Under the pieces are notes generated by a model. That model was given only the letters and a program-made list of their open reading frames with translations. It searched no databases and was not told the origin of the DNA. A DNA stretch of 42,883 nt from the NCBI GenBank assembly GCA_027858815.1, contig JAQIBZ010000088.1:1-42883 (forward strand), written 5' to 3'. How positions within the stretch are numbered: the stretch's first letter is position 1; every line of letters begins with the position of its first letter. Positions 40,038 through 42,883 of the stretch are shown here, piece after piece. A program made the position numbers and the translations under genes. The stretch comes from Desulfobacteraceae bacterium. GTDB lineage: Bacteria; Desulfobacterota; Desulfobacteria; Desulfobacterales; Desulfosalsimonadaceae.

Positions 40038-41153
40038 AAATCACCTTTTTAAAAATTAATGGCGCCTGTTCAGGAATAATTTAAAAACAATATGTTAAGG
40101 GCTGATTTCCTGTTAATCGCAAATTAACTCCCAATAGTTATTAGGTCCCATTTACCTACTGAACAGCAGAAAGGACAATAAGCACTCGGATCAATAAATA
40201 GAGCGTTTTTTAATTTGTTCATTGGGGTCGGATCAATGTTCAGTAAAAAGAATAAAGCCTGCTAAACAGGCTCTCATCACCATGATCCTGGTTTTGGCCG
40301 CTAACGTACCGCTAAGGACTGTTCTTTTAAAACAATAAAAAAACCAGGCGATATAAACCAGCAACCCACTGATTTCTTGTTATAAAATATTAAATTCAGG
40401 TATTGATATTGTGTAAAATATTATCTTAATTGCTGGCAGCTGGAGGAGAGAAATAATGAGGAATAAGATTCTGCCGTCGCCCTAAACGCCCAGAGATCAA
40501 TTGATATGAAGCCGACAAAACAACCACAATCATCTGTTTTGGCAAAAACCGACTTCTGGCCTCAATAATATTGCATGCTTGAGGAAATCGCGCTTGACAA
40601 CCTTATGGCTATCTTCTCTGACGATTATAGGAAGCTTTTGTTAAACTATTTCAGAAAACAAACATGTTTACGTTAATTATAAGTTAACTATCCAATGTTT
40701 ATAGATTTGAGGAATGAATGACATAATACTTTAGTGTAGTTTTTATGTCAAGGGATAATTGCGAGTAGTGTCGCATCGTGATAGTTGCAACGGCGCAAAG
40801 CCTTGCAAATCAATGCTCCATCATAAAATGATACATAGATTTTTTTCTCCTGCAAACGATTGCTGCAATTTTGCATTAACGTTAACGAGAGGTAAGCTAT
40901 TGAACAAAGGAAATTTTCCAGATTGCTGTCCATAGTCCTCACCGAGAAAATCATTCTCACCAGTGCATATAGCAATAGCAAGTCGACCCTTCAAAAGAAA
41001 TTTGACCGACGCAATATATGGTGGTTCCCCTCATTTTATCACGGATATTTTTCTTAAGGGGGTGAAGAAATAGGGTAAAATATAGCTCTGATGCCGGTTA
41101 CCTTTTCTTTCCGGTTTTTTATATTGCCACAAGCCAATTCACTAATAATGAAC

Positions 41154-42596
41154 CTATTTTCTATCTGTTTCCTTTTCCTGGATGTTATCAAAAAAAGGGC
41201 GGGGCTTTTCCAGGTCTTTGAGCTGTTTTTTGATCTTTTCTATTTGCTCAGGGATTGTTTCATTCTCTAAGGCTTTATTTAGATGAAATTTTGCATTTTG
41301 CAGATGTTTGGTTTTTATGTAATATTGCCCCAGATTGTAATGGGCACTGCCTAACCGGTTTAGCTTGCCTTCACTTTCTCCCAGAAAAAAGTAGGTGTCC
41401 GTATTATCAGGATTGGCCGCTATGATTGCTTTAAATGTTTCAGACGCCTCATTATAAAGGTTGAGCGCCATCTGGGACCGGCCTTTATATGTGCGGCCGA
41501 TATCAGCGTTTAAGGATGAGTTTGATTTTTTTTCAAACGTTTTTAAAGCTTCGGGATATTCTCCGGTTAGAAAGTAGGCAATGCCTAAATCGATGGCGAT
41601 ATCGGCATCAGCTGGATTATTTTTTAATGCGATTTTCAGGTGATTGACTGCGGCCTTAGGATTTCCTTCCCGATTCAGGGTAAGACCGTATCCATATTGT
41701 GCCATAACATTGTCCGGATTATTTTTAACCCGGTCCTTGAAAAGGCGCAAGGCCGTATCCGGATCACCATAAAGCGCCAGCATCCGGGTATGTGCTTTTT
41801 CAAATGCATCATTTTTTTCAATCGCCGGAGCATCTCTGTTTTCCAGCAGATTATCAAGGTTCATAATTCGTTCTTCGGTAGCCGGATGGGTTTTAAGATA
41901 CGTTGGAATTTCCCCGTCAAACCAGTCCACGGCCTGAAGCTTTTTTAATAGAGAGAGAAGGCCATTGAGATTGTATCCGGCTTTTTGAAGATACGTTCGG
42001 CCGATCTGGTCTGCCTGCATTTCATTTTCCCGGCTGTAGGCCAGGGCCATAGATTGTCCGGCAGCCATGGACCCAATGGTCAGTGCACTGCCCACGCTTG
42101 CTGCTCCGCCTATTCCGATTAAAATACCGGCGATCACGCCGGCCATGGTTGCGAAGTTTGTTTTTTTTGATTTTTTCATCATTTCGGAAATATGCCGGCA
42201 GGCGACATGGGCAATTTCATGGGAAATCAGCGCGGCCAGCTCATTTTCATTTTCCAGTGCGCAGAATAAACCGGAAAAGATAAAGATATTTCCCGCCGGG
42301 CCGGCAAACGCATTGTATACATCCTGGCGAACCGCATAAAATGTATAGTTAAGGGGCTGAGGCGGCATTACGGATACGATTTTTTGGCCAATTTTATTGA
42401 TATAATCATTTATAACAGGATCTTCAATCACGTCATATGCTTCAAAAACGGCTTCAAGGAATTCAACAGACAGCTCTTCTTCTTCTTTGATTGTCAAAGA
42501 AGATGCTGTTTCAGGCGTTATGATACCGCAGAGGAAAATAACAACAGCGGTCATTGCGGCAATAAATTTTTTAAATTTACACATAGATATATTCAA
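41154..42596 (-). CDS. M48-family metalloprotease with TPR repeats (BepA/YfgC-like)
   Basis: NELAALISHEIAHVACRHISEMM (HEIAH), NEMQADQIGRTYLQKAGY, C-terminal TPRs. Confidence 0.92.
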   Translation of the reverse strand: MNISMCKFKKFIAAMTAVVIFLCGIITPETASSLTIKEEEELSVEFLEAVFEAYDVIEDPVINDYINKIGQKIVSVMPPQPLNYTFYAVRQDVYNAFAGPAGNIFIFSGLFCALENENELAALISHEIAHVACRHISEMMKKSKKTNFATMAGVIAGILIGIGGAASVGSALTIGSMAAGQSMALAYSRENEMQADQIGRTYLQKAGYNLNGLLSLLKKLQAVDWFDGEIPTYLKTHPATEERIMNLDNLLENRDAPAIEKNDAFEKAHTRMLALYGDPDTALRLFKDRVKNNPDNVMAQYGYGLTLNREGNPKAAVNHLKIALKNNPADADIAIDLGIAYFLTGEYPEALKTFEKKSNSSLNADIGRTYKGRSQMALNLYNEASETFKAIIAANPDNTDTYFFLGESEGKLNRLGSAHYNLGQYYIKTKHLQNAKFHLNKALENETIPEQIEKIKKQLKDLEKPRPFFDNIQEKETDRK

Positions 42597-42633
42597 TGTA
42601 TTAATTAATGGATTCGATTTATTTGATTATTTT

Positions 42634-42760
42634 TGATGGCAAAGAAAAAAGTTCCAGATTCAAGGCGCACAAATTTTGAGGAATGAGGCGTAATCAGTCT
42701 ACTCCGCAGTGACGAAAAATGCAGTGCAACACAGAATTTGGACTTTTTGCGAAGCCATCA
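42634..42760. repeat. Dispersed repeat family B, copy 3 (reverse orientation)
   Basis: TGATGGCAAAGAAAAAAGTTCC...CAAGGCGCACAAATT...GAATTTGGACTTTTTGCGAAGCCATCA, homologous to rc of copies 1 and 2. Confidence 0.75.
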
Positions 42761-42812
42761 ATTTATAACATTCTAATCCTTATGATTGTGACTCAGCAGG
42801 AGGAAAATCAAT

Positions 42813-42883
42813 ATGTTCCGGTCCATATCTAAAAGCATCATGGCAAAACTGATCGTCCAATTCTTTATCGTGGGCTTAATACC
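42813..42883 (+). CDS. Start of a membrane protein (truncated by window end)
   Basis: AGGAGG RBS then MFRSISKSIMAKLIVQFFIVGLIP, a sensor/chemoreceptor-like N-terminus. Confidence 0.5.
   Translation, partial: MFRSISKSIMAKLIVQFFIVGLI

Noticed and set aside
40748-40981. 77-aa minus ORF in the large intergenic region upstream of the RHS gene
   Set aside because: No recognisable motif or RBS; too short to support as a gene.
1-42883. CRISPR arrays, rRNA or tRNA genes
   Set aside because: No regularly spaced direct repeats and no recognisable tRNA or rRNA sequence noticed on reading; a tRNAscan-SE/CRISPR finder run would be decisive.

Overview
The window looks like chromosome from a strictly anaerobic desulfobacterial-type (Desulfobacterota) bacterium; this lineage call is inferred from gene content. 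The strongest observations are two in-frame TGA codons that look like selenocysteine (Sec) codons and that split or truncate the ORFs in the supplied track. (1) 4790-6190 (+): a secreted metallophosphatase-like / cytochrome c554-type tetraheme protein, with TGA at 4958-4960 in the motif GNIEPCG[U]SENQAGGLSRQ and a GGCGGG-(GGGGCTTT)-CCCGCC hairpin directly downstream. (2) 18782-20101 (-): an HdrBC/HdrD-like Fe-S protein, split in the ORF track, with TGA at 19370-19372 in the motif KTYLNTE[U]GHITFS followed by a CAGTCC-GGTAC-GGACTG hairpin. The second protein ends a metV-metF-hdrA-hdrA/mvhD-hdrD operon, a candidate electron-bifurcating methylene-THF reductase complex. Other content: a divergent sigma-54 enhancer-binding protein with a non-canonical Walker A; a photolyase / CFA-synthase / COG2907 / DUF1365 lipid-stress locus; a GerMN protein overlapping an EF-G paralogue; an 8.8-kb RHS/YD-repeat protein with candidate downstream immunity genes; a RAYT-type Y1 transposase bounded by a perfect 27-bp inverted repeat; an M48-TPR protease; at least two dispersed non-coding repeat families; and several gene remnants (caspase-like, transposase, methyltransferase, enolase-superfamily, radical SAM). 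All calls come from reading motifs by eye; no database search was run.
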